A DNA stretch of 42,816 bases from Acidobacteria bacterium 13_1_20CM_3_53_8 (GTDB taxonomy: Bacteria; Acidobacteriota; Blastocatellia; Pyrinomonadales; Pyrinomonadaceae), in assembly GCA_001920415.1 (NCBI GenBank), contig MNJR01000095.1:1-42816 (forward strand). Direction: 5' to 3'. The notes under the pieces are model-generated. The model had not been told where the DNA came from. It made no database searches and saw only the letters and a list, made by a program, of their open reading frames with translations. The position numbers and the translations under genes are program-made. Positions 17,531 through 25,844 of the stretch are shown one piece after another; within the stretch, counting starts at the first letter, position 1, and each line of letters starts with the position of its first letter.

Positions 17531-18053
17531 TACTATTTATCTCCTTTTCAAGAGGGTAGTGAGAAAAACGATTTGTGTTCTCGGTTCTAATTCGATTCCG
17601 CCAGATGAGTTTCCCGTAGCGTATGGAACAGCGCGCGCGCGAAGTCTAGCCGCTTTGGCGCATTCGCCTAACCTGTGATTTTTTTTGAAAGAGCCGTTAA
17701 AGATTTCTCCTGAGTTGAGCGACCGTGAGACAGGTACGAGCGTTCAATGGCTATTGAGAAACGGCGACGGTCTTGGGCTACTCTGCACGAAAGACTGTGA
17801 GTGAAGAGCCTTGTGACCGCCCAAACGGCCTGCATTGATGTGTCAAAGTTTCAGAGCGAGCGCGCACACTATAGCACTGAACGGCGCGGTTGTAACTTGA
17901 AATTTATCAATCCGGCTGAACAAATTGGCCTGCAACGAGCGCGGGCGAGTCTCAATCTCTTCGTGTTATGATGCCCGCGCTAATCCATTAAGAGCAGAGG
18001 GCTGCGGCGCGGCTGGAATTTGATTCACCCGCGTCCGTTTAAGTTTCAGAATC
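17531..18053. other. 523-bp divergent intergenic region, no gene recognised
   Basis: The gap lies between the starts of the C11 peptidase (minus) and galE (plus), so it should hold both promoters. A possible galE -10 box (TTATGAT near 17962-17968) has only a weak -35. GACCGT and ACGGTC (near 17721 and 17766) could pair over a 40-nt loop. No ORF, tRNA or known RNA motif was found. Confidence 0.5.
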
Positions 18054-19055
18054 ATGAGAATCCTTGTCACGGGCGGGGCGGGCTACATTGGAAGCGTCGT
18101 CACGGAAGAGCTTGTGAGTGGCGGTCACGAGACCGTTGTGTATGACAGTCTTTGCAAAGGTCATCGCGGGGCGCTTGTTCGAGGTGCAAAGTTAGTCGTA
18201 GGCGATTTGATGAACGGCGCGCTTCTAGGTCGCACGCTGGAGGAGAACAGAATTGAAGCGGTCATACACATGGCCGCAGATTCGCTCGTAGGCGAATCCG
18301 TCGAAGCTCCCCAAAAATATTATAGCAACAACGTAGTGGCAGGGCTTTCACTGCTTGACGCTATGATGGAACCTGGCGTGCGCCGCCTGGTCTTTTCATC
18401 AACAGCCGCAACTTATGGCGAGCCTGAGAAGCAGCCGATTGAAGAATCAGACACGAACAATCCGACGAACCCTTACGGCGAAACTAAGCTTGCCATCGAG
18501 CACGCGCTTCGCTGGTACGATAACGCCTACAAACTTCGCTACGCCTCTCTTCGCTACTTCAACGCGGCGGGTGCGACCGAACGTTGCGGTGAAGTACATG
18601 ACCCGGAAACTCATCTCATTCCGATTGTGCTTCAAGCGGCGGCTGGGCGACGCGAGCGGGTTGAGATTTACGGCGACGATTACCCAACGCATGACGGCAC
18701 GTGCGTGCGCGACTACATTCACGTAGTGGATTTAGCGCGCGCGCACATCCTAGCGCTTGGGATTCTTGATGAGAGGAGCGCTATCTATAACTTGGGCTGC
18801 GGCGGGCGCGGTTATTCAGTGCGCGAAGTGATAGAGACGGCACGCGCGGTCACAGGGCGCGAGATTCCCACACACATTGGCCCAAGACGCGCGGGCGACC
18901 CTGCCGTGCTCATCGCAAGCTCTGAAAAGATAAGACGTGAGTTGGGCTGGCAGCCCACTATGCAAGTCCTGCGCGTCATCATAGAATCCGCGTGGAGGTG
19001 GATGCAGAGCCATCCGAATGGATATGAAGAAAGGCAAAGAGAAAGTCAAAAGTAA
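18054..19055 (+). CDS. galE: UDP-glucose 4-epimerase GalE
   Basis: 333 residues, the usual GalE length. NAD-binding GGAGYIGS lies at 7-14, the catalytic region is SSTAATYGEP, and the YGETK motif holds the Tyr/Lys pair. The C-terminal substrate domain includes RYFNAAGA and CVRDYIHVVDLA. It interconverts UDP-glucose and UDP-galactose for envelope polysaccharide. The final residues (EERQRESQK) are encoded by the beginning of the downstream palindrome, so the repeat has supplied the protein's last codons and stop. It stands alone, convergent with sppA. Confidence 0.95.
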   Translation: MRILVTGGAGYIGSVVTEELVSGGHETVVYDSLCKGHRGALVRGAKLVVGDLMNGALLGRTLEENRIEAVIHMAADSLVGESVEAPQKYYSNNVVAGLSLLDAMMEPGVRRLVFSSTAATYGEPEKQPIEESDTNNPTNPYGETKLAIEHALRWYDNAYKLRYASLRYFNAAGATERCGEVHDPETHLIPIVLQAAAGRRERVEIYGDDYPTHDGTCVRDYIHVVDLARAHILALGILDERSAIYNLGCGGRGYSVREVIETARAVTGREIPTHIGPRRAGDPAVLIASSEKIRRELGWQPTMQVLRVIIESAWRWMQSHPNGYEERQRESQK

Positions 19056-19147
19056 AAAGGTAAAAGGCAAAAGTTAGGGAAGCCAATCTTTTTATTAAAA
19101 GTGGTTTCAGCCTTCCTTTTGCCTTTTACCTTTTTACTTTTGACTTT
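19042..19147. repeat. AAAAGGC/AAAAGGT heptamer inverted repeat, copy 2
   Basis: Perfect 32-bp arms at 19042-19073 and 19116-19147 surround a 42-bp centre nearly equal to that of the copy at 15921-16066. The left arm overlaps the end of galE; the right arm ends 4 bp before the stop of convergent sppA. It could end transcription from both directions. Confidence 0.95.
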
Positions 19148-19150
19148 CCT

Positions 19151-20953
19151 TTATCTGATTCTCAATTCAAACGGCATGAGCGCCATCATATCGCCACGCT
19201 TCATGCGGTCTAGCATGGCGGCGTAGCGCAGTGAGCGCTGCACGTCCTCTGGCAATGCGGCGATGGCCGCGCGCTGCTGTTGCACATGGACGTTAGCGCC
19301 GTTCTCTTCTTCGTCATCATTGCCGAACAATCTTTCAAAGAAGGTGCGCGGGTAAGGGAACACTACGCGATGCACGCTCTTTTGCGCGGGAATGCCTGCG
19401 AGTTGTTTGGCTATCTCTACGGCGCGGTCGAGTCCGCCGAATTCGTCAACGAGACCGTTCGACTGTCCCTGCGCGCCAGTCCACACGCGACCCTGACCGA
19501 CTGAGTCAATGTATTCTGGATTTTTGTTCCGACCTTTAGCGACTTTCGGCACAAAGTCTTCGTAGTAAGTACGCCTGATTAAATCCTCGAACCGCGCTCG
19601 CTCGTCCGTAGAGAAGGGTTCTGTCTCGCGGAACATCCCTGCGTTCTTGCCGCGCATTACGTACTCGTTAGAGATTCCGAGCCAATCGTAGAAACCTTTC
19701 ATCACGGGTTTGCCCGCGAAGATGCCTATAGAGCCTGTGATGGTCGAAGGCTCTGCGACGATGCGGCTGGCGTTGCAGGAGATGTAGTAACCGCCGGAAG
19801 CCGCAAGGTCGCTCATTGAAACCACTACGGGCTTCTTCTGACGCGCTTCTTCCACAGCGTGCCAGATTAAATCTGATGCGTAACTTGATCCGCCTGGGCT
19901 GTCAACTCTGAGCACTATGGCTTTAACCGTGCGGTCGTCGCGCGCGTCGTTCAGCGCTTTTACAACTGTATCCGAGCCTGCGGTCTGCTCGCCTAACAAG
20001 CCATCGTTAGAACGACCAGAATCAATCTCGCCCGATGCGTAGATGATCGCTATGCGCTCGCCCGTGTTCAGTCCCAAGGATTCCGGCGAGACCTCTCGAT
20101 AGTCCGAGCCTTTGACCAGATGAAGATGATCGGACGGTTTGTAGCCCAGTTGTTGTTTCAACTCATCTTCGATTTCGCTGCGATACTTTGCGCCGTCCAT
20201 CAACCCTGTGTCCTGCGCTTGCCGTGCATTGAACGGCGCGCTGTCAATCAGAGAGCGCACCTCGTCCGGCGATTTATGGCGCGTCTCGGCCACTGCGCTG
20301 ACGTAGCGACCGAAGTAGTCATCCAGGATAGAATTGATTACTTCGCGCTGCGCGTCCGACATATTCTTTCTGGTAAACATATCAGGCGCGTTCTTGTATT
20401 TGCCTATCTGGAAAACGTCCGCCTGTATGCCAAGCTTATCGAGCGAGCCACGAAAGAACATAGCCTCCGCCGCAAGACCGTTGATGAAGAGATCGCCCAC
20501 TGGCGGAATGTAGATTCGGTCGCATGCGGTCGCAATGTAATACTCACGATTGAAACCCAACTCCATGTATGCATAGATGGGTTTGCCTGAACTTCTGAAA
20601 TCAGCAATCGCGTCGCGTATCTCGTCCGCTTTAGCCCAGCCTCCGCCCGGCATATCAATGTCCAGCAGCACCGCGCGTATGCGCCTGTCAACTTTCGCTT
20701 TCTTTAGCTGCACGAGCAGGCCAGTGAGCGACTGATCATCGCTGCCGAAAATTTTCCTCACAGGGTTTTCCGGCACGTAGTCTGGAAGCGAACCCGAAAC
20801 GCGCAGCACCAGCACGCTGTTGTCAGCAATCGCAGGCTCGCTGTGGCGAAACGCTGCGAACAGCATAGCGATTCCCAAAGCAGCAAAAAAGAAGATGACC
20901 AGGACTATTCCCGTAATGATAAGAACGATTTTTCTTGTACGCGACATCGCCAT
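19151..20953 (-). CDS. sppA: Signal peptide peptidase SppA, long (67K) type
   Basis: 600 residues with one N-terminal membrane helix (IVLIITGIVLVIFFFAALGI) and two tandem S49 protease-like domains, as in the long SppA class. The general-base lysine is likely in IGKYKNAPD (first domain), and the nucleophile Ser in SDLAASGGYY (second domain), followed by TGSIG. It cleaves leftover signal peptides in the cytoplasmic membrane. GGAAA stands 6 nt before ATG 20953. A second Met two codons later is also possible. Its end touches the palindrome shared with galE, and a REP-like palindrome lies upstream. Confidence 0.95.
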   Translation of the reverse strand: MAMSRTRKIVLIITGIVLVIFFFAALGIAMLFAAFRHSEPAIADNSVLVLRVSGSLPDYVPENPVRKIFGSDDQSLTGLLVQLKKAKVDRRIRAVLLDIDMPGGGWAKADEIRDAIADFRSSGKPIYAYMELGFNREYYIATACDRIYIPPVGDLFINGLAAEAMFFRGSLDKLGIQADVFQIGKYKNAPDMFTRKNMSDAQREVINSILDDYFGRYVSAVAETRHKSPDEVRSLIDSAPFNARQAQDTGLMDGAKYRSEIEDELKQQLGYKPSDHLHLVKGSDYREVSPESLGLNTGERIAIIYASGEIDSGRSNDGLLGEQTAGSDTVVKALNDARDDRTVKAIVLRVDSPGGSSYASDLIWHAVEEARQKKPVVVSMSDLAASGGYYISCNASRIVAEPSTITGSIGIFAGKPVMKGFYDWLGISNEYVMRGKNAGMFRETEPFSTDERARFEDLIRRTYYEDFVPKVAKGRNKNPEYIDSVGQGRVWTGAQGQSNGLVDEFGGLDRAVEIAKQLAGIPAQKSVHRVVFPYPRTFFERLFGNDDEEENGANVHVQQQRAAIAALPEDVQRSLRYAAMLDRMKRGDMMALMPFELRIR

Positions 20954-20975
20954 AATATTTCCAGAAAATTGAATT

Positions 20976-21054
20976 AAGGTCAGTACCGCCTGCGGTAGCG
21001 GGCGGGTAATGTATGCTGAAAGACCCGCCCGCTACCGCAGGCGGTACTGACCTT
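20976..21054. repeat. REP-like inverted repeat (GTACCGCCTGCGG type), copy 2
   Basis: Perfect 32-bp arms 20976-21007 and 21023-21054, 15-bp loop. The 29-bp core of each arm is the same as at 12125-12217, while the loop differs. It lies 23 bp upstream of the sppA start, between co-directional genes, so it is in the sppA leader or promoter region. Confidence 0.95.
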
Positions 21055-21144
21055 CCTCATCTGAGGCTAAAAGGAGATGAAACCGCCTGTGTTTACGCAA
21101 GCGAGGAGGAAAAGGTTTAAGGAAGGGATGAGGGATGACAAGAG

Positions 21145-21171
21145 ATTGATTCATTTACTCATTGAATCAAT
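21145..21171 (-). terminator. Possible hairpin terminator after the thymidylate kinase gene
   Basis: ATTGATTCA and TGAATCAAT form a perfect 9-bp stem with a 9-nt loop, 14 bp past the tmk stop on the minus strand. No clear T-run follows, so the strength is doubtful. Confidence 0.35.
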
Positions 21172-21184
21172 TTAGAAGCCTTAT

Positions 21185-21973
21185 CTATCCCAGTTGAATA
21201 GCGGCAATCTCCGGTTCGCTTAGTGGCTCGGTCTCCATCAACAAAGCTAATTGCTGCTGAGTCGGTTGCTGATCTGTTTTCTGATGCTGATTTTTTTCTG
21301 CGGCAATTACAAGCCGAAGAAAGTTTTTTACTGCTTGGACGACTGCTTTATGAACATCTTTGGGGGGCTGATGGCCGTCAATTATTTCTATCTGCTCACC
21401 TTCAGTTTTGGATTTTTCAATTGCCAACAAAAAGTTCTTACGCACTCTTTCAAGGTTATCAAGGTCCTCGTACAATTCAACGTGCCACCTTTGTGTTTTC
21501 ATCCGCTTGACACAAATCCCTGGCGGTACATCAAGGAAGATGGTCAAATCTGGTCTAATTATATTTCTATTTATTTCCTTAATCCATTGATAGTCTGCGG
21601 TATCAACCGATTGGTAAGCAAGCGACGAGAGATAATACCGATCAGCAATAACATGGACTCCCTCCTTGAGTTTTGGAATAACTTCATTGTGTAAATGATC
21701 GGCTCTATCGGCGGCAAAAAATAGTGCCATGCTTGTTTCATCAAGACGCCTAGGGGCTGCATTGCCATTAGAGGCGGCGCAGAAGAGGCGCTTAGATAAA
21801 ACAAGTTTGAGAAGCGCGCCAACGGGGCCATCTGTGGGTTCTTTGGTATAGTACGCGAATTGATTTCTTTTCTCCATAAACCATTTTGTTAGTAGGTGCG
21901 CTTGCGTTGTTTGACCTGAGCCATCGAGACCTTCAAAAACTATGAACTTTCCTTGAAAGAAATTAGCCTTCAT
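21185..21973 (-). CDS. tmk: Thymidylate kinase (dTMP kinase) with variant P-loop
   Basis: A 262-residue member of the thymidylate kinase family: FIVFEGLDGSGQTTQ at residues 10-24, then DRYYLSSLAYQ (substrate and Mg site) and the lid-like RMKTQRWHVELYED. It phosphorylates dTMP to dTDP. The P-loop lysine is replaced by Gln (Q21), an unusual change at a normally essential position. A 40-residue Gln-rich tail (KNQHQKTDQQPTQQQ) extends past the fold. The base composition is visibly lower in GC than its neighbours, which suggests transfer. It overlaps the small Cys-rich gene upstream by 4 bp. Confidence 0.88.
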   Translation of the reverse strand: MKANFFQGKFIVFEGLDGSGQTTQAHLLTKWFMEKRNQFAYYTKEPTDGPVGALLKLVLSKRLFCAASNGNAAPRRLDETSMALFFAADRADHLHNEVIPKLKEGVHVIADRYYLSSLAYQSVDTADYQWIKEINRNIIRPDLTIFLDVPPGICVKRMKTQRWHVELYEDLDNLERVRKNFLLAIEKSKTEGEQIEIIDGHQPPKDVHKAVVQAVKNFLRLVIAAEKNQHQKTDQQPTQQQLALLMETEPLSEPEIAAIQLG

Positions 21974-22185
21974 GGATTTCGCCTTCTTAATTCAAGATAG
22001 TATGGACAGGTGCCTGATATACGCTCATTACACCACGCGGCTCGATCTTCCCAGTTTTCGTCTTCTCTATAGCAGCTACATAGCCGAGAGACAAGGGCAT
22101 CACGTGCAACTTTGAATTTTTCTTCTGCCGCCTCGCGTTCTAAGGTAGCAGTTCTAAGTTTTGCCCAAAGCTCTTCGATGTCCAT
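21970..22185 (-). CDS. Small Cys-containing protein of unknown function (71 aa)
   Basis: 71 residues from ATG 22185, with AGGA about 9 nt and AAGG 3 nt upstream. A charged helix (MDIEELWAKLRTATLEREAAEEKFKVA region) precedes a segment with four cysteines (CSC, WCNE, TCPYY). The Cys spacing would allow a metal site, but no family is recognised. It overlaps tmk by 4 bp (ATGA) and shares its AT-rich composition, so the two probably moved and are expressed together. A longer frame to 22227 is less likely. Confidence 0.55.
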   Translation of the reverse strand: MDIEELWAKLRTATLEREAAEEKFKVARDALVSRLCSCYREDENWEDRAAWCNERISGTCPYYLELRRRNP

Positions 22186-22304
22186 TGCCTTACATCCTAC
22201 CAATAAGATCACCCCAAGTGTAGGCATATAAGGCTACTAGGTCAACTGTTCTGGAAATCAGGCTCCTGTCTGAACTTTTGAGACAAACAATTTTTTGTGC
22301 AAAC

Positions 22305-23411
22305 CTATCTTTCGATCCAGCCGCCGCCTAATACTTCGTCGCCGCGATAGAAGACTGTGGCTTGGCCGGGCGTGATGGCGCGTTGCGGTTCGTCGAAGAC
22401 TATATGCGCGCGTGCGCCATCGAGCACGGTGATGGTTGCGTGCGCAGGGTTGTGGCGATAGCGTACGCGCACCTCTGCGCGCAAGGGTTCGGATGGAGTG
22501 TCGAAGCTTATCCAGTTGACGCCCGATGCCTTGAACTCATTTCTCAACAACTTTTCTTCAGTGCCTACGACTACGCGATTCTTTGTGGAATTAATCTGCA
22601 CGACGTAAAGCGGTCGCTCGTTAGATATGCCCAAGCCCCTACGCTGACCAACGGTGTAGCGATGAATGCCGCCGTGTGTGCCCAAACGTTCGCCGCGCGT
22701 GTTGACTATCTCGCCTGTGCCCGGCTCACGCTCCTTCTGCCCTTCGGCTTCCAAGTAGCGGTCAATGAAACCAGCGTAATCCCCATCGGGCACGAAACAG
22801 ATTTCCTGCGACTCTGCTTTGTCGGCAACTGCCAGACCCTTAGCACGCGCAGCCGTGCGCGCTTCCGTCTTAGACATCAGCCCAAGCGGAAACAGTGAGC
22901 GAGAGAGTTGCGCTTGAGTCAACTCCCATAGAAAGTAGGACTGATCTTTCTGAAGATTCTTTCCGCGAAGAAGTTTGTAGCGATTCTCGGCCTCGTCAAA
23001 CTCGACGCGCGCGTAATGTCCCGTAGCAACATGATCGCAGCCCAGACTGGCCGCAAGACGATCAAGCGAAGCGAATTTTAGTCGGCTGTTGCACGCCACA
23101 CACGGAATAGGCGTCTCGCCATTCAAGTAGCTTGCGACGAAAGGCTCAACCACGTCGCGCTCGAAATCTCTTTCAAGATTCAGTACGTAGAAAGGAAACC
23201 CCAACTCTTCGGCCACGCGCCGCGCATCGTACACATCATCCAGAGAGCAGCAGCGCGAAGGCAGAGGCTCGCCGTGTTCGTCAACAGTCAATCCGCGGCG
23301 CTGATTCCACAACTGCATCGTGAAGCCTACGAGTTCGTGCCCCTGCTCCTTCAAAATGGCCGCAGCCGCGCTCGAATCCACGCCGCCGCTCATTGCAACT
23401 GCTATCTTCAT
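22305..23411 (-). CDS. mnmA: tRNA-specific 2-thiouridylase MnmA
   Basis: 368 residues from ATG 23411. PP-loop SGGVDSS at the N-terminus, catalytic Cys in PIPCVACN and the second Cys in [11 protein letters not shown], and the later GQRRGLGIS are MnmA signatures. It thiolates the wobble uridine of tRNA Lys, Glu and Gln. No ribosome binding site precedes the ATG: the five bases upstream are AACTT and then the TTACCAT heptamer palindrome begins. The start is nevertheless fixed by homology, since the PP-loop starts eight residues in. Confidence 0.95.
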   Translation of the reverse strand: MKIAVAMSGGVDSSAAAAILKEQGHELVGFTMQLWNQRRGLTVDEHGEPLPSRCCSLDDVYDARRVAEELGFPFYVLNLERDFERDVVEPFVASYLNGETPIPCVACNSRLKFASLDRLAASLGCDHVATGHYARVEFDEAENRYKLLRGKNLQKDQSYFLWELTQAQLSRSLFPLGLMSKTEARTAARAKGLAVADKAESQEICFVPDGDYAGFIDRYLEAEGQKEREPGTGEIVNTRGERLGTHGGIHRYTVGQRRGLGISNERPLYVVQINSTKNRVVVGTEEKLLRNEFKASGVNWISFDTPSEPLRAEVRVRYRHNPAHATITVLDGARAHIVFDEPQRAITPGQATVFYRGDEVLGGGWIER

Positions 23412-23415
23412 AAGT

Positions 23416-23492
23416 TGGTAAATGGTAAATGGCAAATGGTGAATGGTAAGAAGCTTTTATCTATTTACCATTGACCATTTACTATTTACCTT
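23416..23492. repeat. AATGGTA-type heptamer inverted repeat adjoining the mnmA start
   Basis: The left arm (23416-23449, GGTAAAT/GGTGAAT units) and right arm (23459-23492, ATTTACC/TTGACC units) are imperfect complements. It uses the same heptamer as the element at 6491-6618. It lies directly at the mnmA start codon in a divergent gap. Confidence 0.88.
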
Positions 23493-23607
23493 CCCTTGTT
23501 TGCCGCTCTTTCGCGGCGAATGTTAAGATGCCTGCTTTGGTCGAAAAAGTAGGCTGCGCGTTAACTGATTAGAATACCCGAAACGGGGCGAAACGTCAGC
23601 CCAACAG

Positions 23608-23719
23608 AAGTCTGGAGACAGATTGATTTGCGATTTTAGATTTAAGAAGCTCTCCGCTTCTTCCAATCGAAAATCGCAAATCTAAAATCGAAAATCTATC
23701 TGTCTCCAGACTCCAGACT
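23608..23719. repeat. GTCTGGA/AAATCGA composite inverted repeat before the AAA ATPase
   Basis: The left half (AAGTCTGGAGACAG, then GATTTGCGATTTTAGATTT) and right half (AAATCGCAAATCTAAAATCG, then CTGTCTCCAGACTCCAGACTT) are imperfect complements. The outer heptamer is the same as at 13397-13489, while the inner text is ATTTGCG/AAATCGA. It ends 7 bp before the ATPase start codon. Confidence 0.9.
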
Positions 23720-23726
23720 TTTGATT

Positions 23727-24530
23727 ATGGAAAGAGCTATTGAAGAGTATCGCGTTGCGGACGAGCCTTTCTATCTGGAAGTGGCGCGCGAGGTAGAGTT
23801 GTTCGAGGCGGCTTACGCAGCACGCCTGCCCGTGATGCTGAAGGGGCCTACGGGTTCGGGCAAGACTCGATTCGTAGAGCATATGGCGTGGCGTCTGGCT
23901 CGCCCGCTGATAACGGTTGCGTGCCATGAAGATTTGTCTGCGACCGATCTGGTCGGGCGCTACCTGCTCGAAGGTGAAGAAACTGTCTGGCACGATGGGC
24001 CACTCACGGCTGCCGTGCGCCACGGCGCTATCTGTTATCTGGATGAAGTAGTCGAAGCGCGCAAAGATACTGTCGTAATCATACATCCGCTCACGGATGA
24101 TCGCCGCCGCCTTCCTATTGAGAAGCGCGGAACTATCCTGGATGCGCCACCGGATTTCATGCTCGTTGTCTCTTATAATCCCGGCTACCAATCCATATTG
24201 AAAGATTTGAAGCAGTCAACGCGCCAGCGATTCGTCGCATTGGAATTCGACTATCCGCCGCCAGAGATGGAAGCGGTCATAGTCGCGCGCGAAGGCGGTA
24301 TTGACGAAGCGATGGCGCGCGACCTTGTGCTCATAGGCCAGAAGGTCAGAAACCTGCGCGGGCATGGATTGGAAGAGGGCGTCTCGACGAGGCTTCTAAT
24401 CTACGCCGCGCAGATGATAGCGCGCGGCATCCCCGCAATCGCCGCCGCCGAAGTCGCCATGTCCTCGCCCATCACAGACGACCGCGAACTCCAGCGCAGC
24501 ATACGCGAGATAATCACGACTGTGATTTGA
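23727..24530 (+). CDS. MoxR-type AAA ATPase, NorQ/CbbQ family
   Basis: 267 residues from ATG 23727. Walker A GPTGSGKT at 40-47, Walker [11 protein letters not shown] near 105, sensor 1 VVSYNPGYQ, and a C-terminal helical lid with [12 protein letters not shown]. NorQ/CbbQ ATPases form rings and, with a VWA partner (NorD/CbbO), activate or remodel a client enzyme. The matching VWA protein is the gene at 25845, with two small genes between. No ribosome binding site precedes the ATG (ACTTTTGATT); the palindrome ends 7 bp upstream. Confidence 0.92.
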   Translation: MERAIEEYRVADEPFYLEVAREVELFEAAYAARLPVMLKGPTGSGKTRFVEHMAWRLARPLITVACHEDLSATDLVGRYLLEGEETVWHDGPLTAAVRHGAICYLDEVVEARKDTVVIIHPLTDDRRRLPIEKRGTILDAPPDFMLVVSYNPGYQSILKDLKQSTRQRFVALEFDYPPPEMEAVIVAREGGIDEAMARDLVLIGQKVRNLRGHGLEEGVSTRLLIYAAQMIARGIPAIAAAEVAMSSPITDDRELQRSIREIITTVI

Positions 24531-24548
24531 GAAGGTGGAAGCTTAGAC

Positions 24549-24971
24549 ATGGCAGGCTATTCCGAAACTCCGCTCTTTAAGAAGCTAGGCATCAAGGAGA
24601 ATTTTCGTCTTGCGCTCATCAATGCACCTGAGAATTTCGAGGAACAACTGGGAGAGCTTCCTCTTGGCGTCATCGTAAACGATAAATCAAGGCAGCCTCT
24701 TAACCTCATCCTCTTCTTCACGAAAAAAGAGTTGGAGTTGAATAAAAATTTTCCGAAGCTAGCAAAACGAGTTGCGCCTGCGGGGATGCTGTGGGTTGCA
24801 TGGCCTAAGAAGGCTTCGGGTGTGACGACCGATTTGTCGTTCGATGTTGTGCAGGAGATTGGATTGAATGCGGGGATGGTTGATACGAAAATCTGCGCGG
24901 TTGATGCTGTGTGGTCTGGCCTGCGATTCGTGTTTCGTTTGAAAGACCGAGCGCGCATGAGTGAATTGTAG
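24549..24971 (+). CDS. DUF3052-like protein
   Basis: 140 residues from ATG 24549 with GGTGGAAG upstream. The sequence opens GYSETPLFKKLGIKENFRLALINAPENF and continues with LPLGVIVNDK and AGMLWVAWPKKASGV, a pattern I assign to DUF3052. It is a small soluble protein of unknown function. It lies 18 bp after the AAA ATPase gene and is likely co-transcribed, which could link it to the ATPase/VWA pair. Confidence 0.75.
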   Translation: MAGYSETPLFKKLGIKENFRLALINAPENFEEQLGELPLGVIVNDKSRQPLNLILFFTKKELELNKNFPKLAKRVAPAGMLWVAWPKKASGVTTDLSFDVVQEIGLNAGMVDTKICAVDAVWSGLRFVFRLKDRARMSEL

Positions 24972-24989
24972 CTGGTTGTCTATAAATAA

Positions 24990-25131
24990 AACCTTAACCG
25001 CCGCAGGACGCAGAGGTTTTCGCAGAGGACGCGTAGGATTTAAGAATTTGAAATTTCAGATTTGAGATTTCAAATTAAAAGATTTCTCTGCGCCTCCTGC
25101 GGCGAAACCCTTTGCGCCCTGTGGCGGTTAA
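24990..25131. repeat. Nested inverted repeat (CGCAGAGG outer, ATTTGAA inner)
   Basis: The outer arms (AACCGCCGCAGGACGCAGAGG and the complementary CTCTGCGCCTCCTGCGGCG, TGTGGCGGTTAA) enclose an inner palindrome, about 25045-25075, of ATTTGAA/ATTTCAG heptamers. It divides the DUF3052 gene from the YhhN gene and may form a long hairpin in a shared transcript. Confidence 0.82.
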
Positions 25132-25162
25132 TATAAGCTCTTAATCGCACTCAACTGCGAAT

Positions 25163-25171
25163 TGCTATAAA
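25163..25171 (+). promoter_or_regulatory. Possible extended -10 promoter of the YhhN gene
   Basis: TGCTATAAA gives a good extended -10 box 15 bp before ATG 25186. No convincing -35 is seen. The short distance would make a very short leader. Confidence 0.35.
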
Positions 25172-25185
25172 ATTCTTTGGCGAAG

Positions 25186-25818
25186 ATGCCCGTTCTAATC
25201 ATCTCTGCGCTGGTCGCAATCTCCGCGTTTTTAGCCATACGCGCAGAGTATTTCGGCCCGCGCAGCAAAGTCTATCTCTTCAAGCCGCTCACTGTTCTGC
25301 TAATCATTCTCATCGCGCTTCAGACAAAAAATCAGACATCACATGTTTACAGAATTGCTATCATCGCGGGGCTTCTCTTCTCGCTCATGGGCGACATCTT
25401 TTTGATGTTGCCGCGTGATAGGTTCATTCAAGGTCTTGTCAGTTTTCTAGTAGCGCATCTCTGCTACATCGCCGCTTTCATCACGGAAGGCAATCGCGCG
25501 TTTTCGACATTGAGCCTGCTGCCCTTCTTTGTTTACGGTGGGTTGATGCTGCACGCGCTGTGGCCGCATCTGGGAAAGATGCGCGCGCCCGTAGTCATTT
25601 ACATGCTGGTGATTCTGTTGATGGGCTGGCAGGCTGCGAGCAGGTTTCTGGTAGAAAATCAAGAGGGAAGCTTGCTGGCGTTCATTGGCTCTCTTTTCTT
25701 CATCGCGTCCGATTCAATTCTAGCCATCAACCGATTCAAAACTCATTTCAAGAGCGCGCAGGCGCTCACGCTCACAACCTACTTCATAGCTCAGTGGCTT
25801 ATTGCTCTTTCGACCTGA
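25186..25818 (+). CDS. YhhN-family membrane protein (lysoplasmalogenase-like)
   Basis: About 210 residues with seven or eight hydrophobic helices. FKPLTVLLIILIA, LLFSLMGDIFLMLP (first catalytic-like Asp) and FIASDSILAIN (second Asp) match the YhhN/TMEM86 family, whose vertebrate members hydrolyse lysoplasmalogen. In bacteria the substrate is unsettled. ATG 25186 is taken as the start; a TTG at 25177 is in frame. It lies in the same orientation between the AAA ATPase/DUF3052 genes and the VWA gene. Confidence 0.85.
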   Translation: MPVLIISALVAISAFLAIRAEYFGPRSKVYLFKPLTVLLIILIALQTKNQTSHVYRIAIIAGLLFSLMGDIFLMLPRDRFIQGLVSFLVAHLCYIAAFITEGNRAFSTLSLLPFFVYGGLMLHALWPHLGKMRAPVVIYMLVILLMGWQAASRFLVENQEGSLLAFIGSLFFIASDSILAINRFKTHFKSAQALTLTTYFIAQWLIALST

Positions 25819-25844
25819 ATTTCTTAATCTGAATTTTCAGAGGG

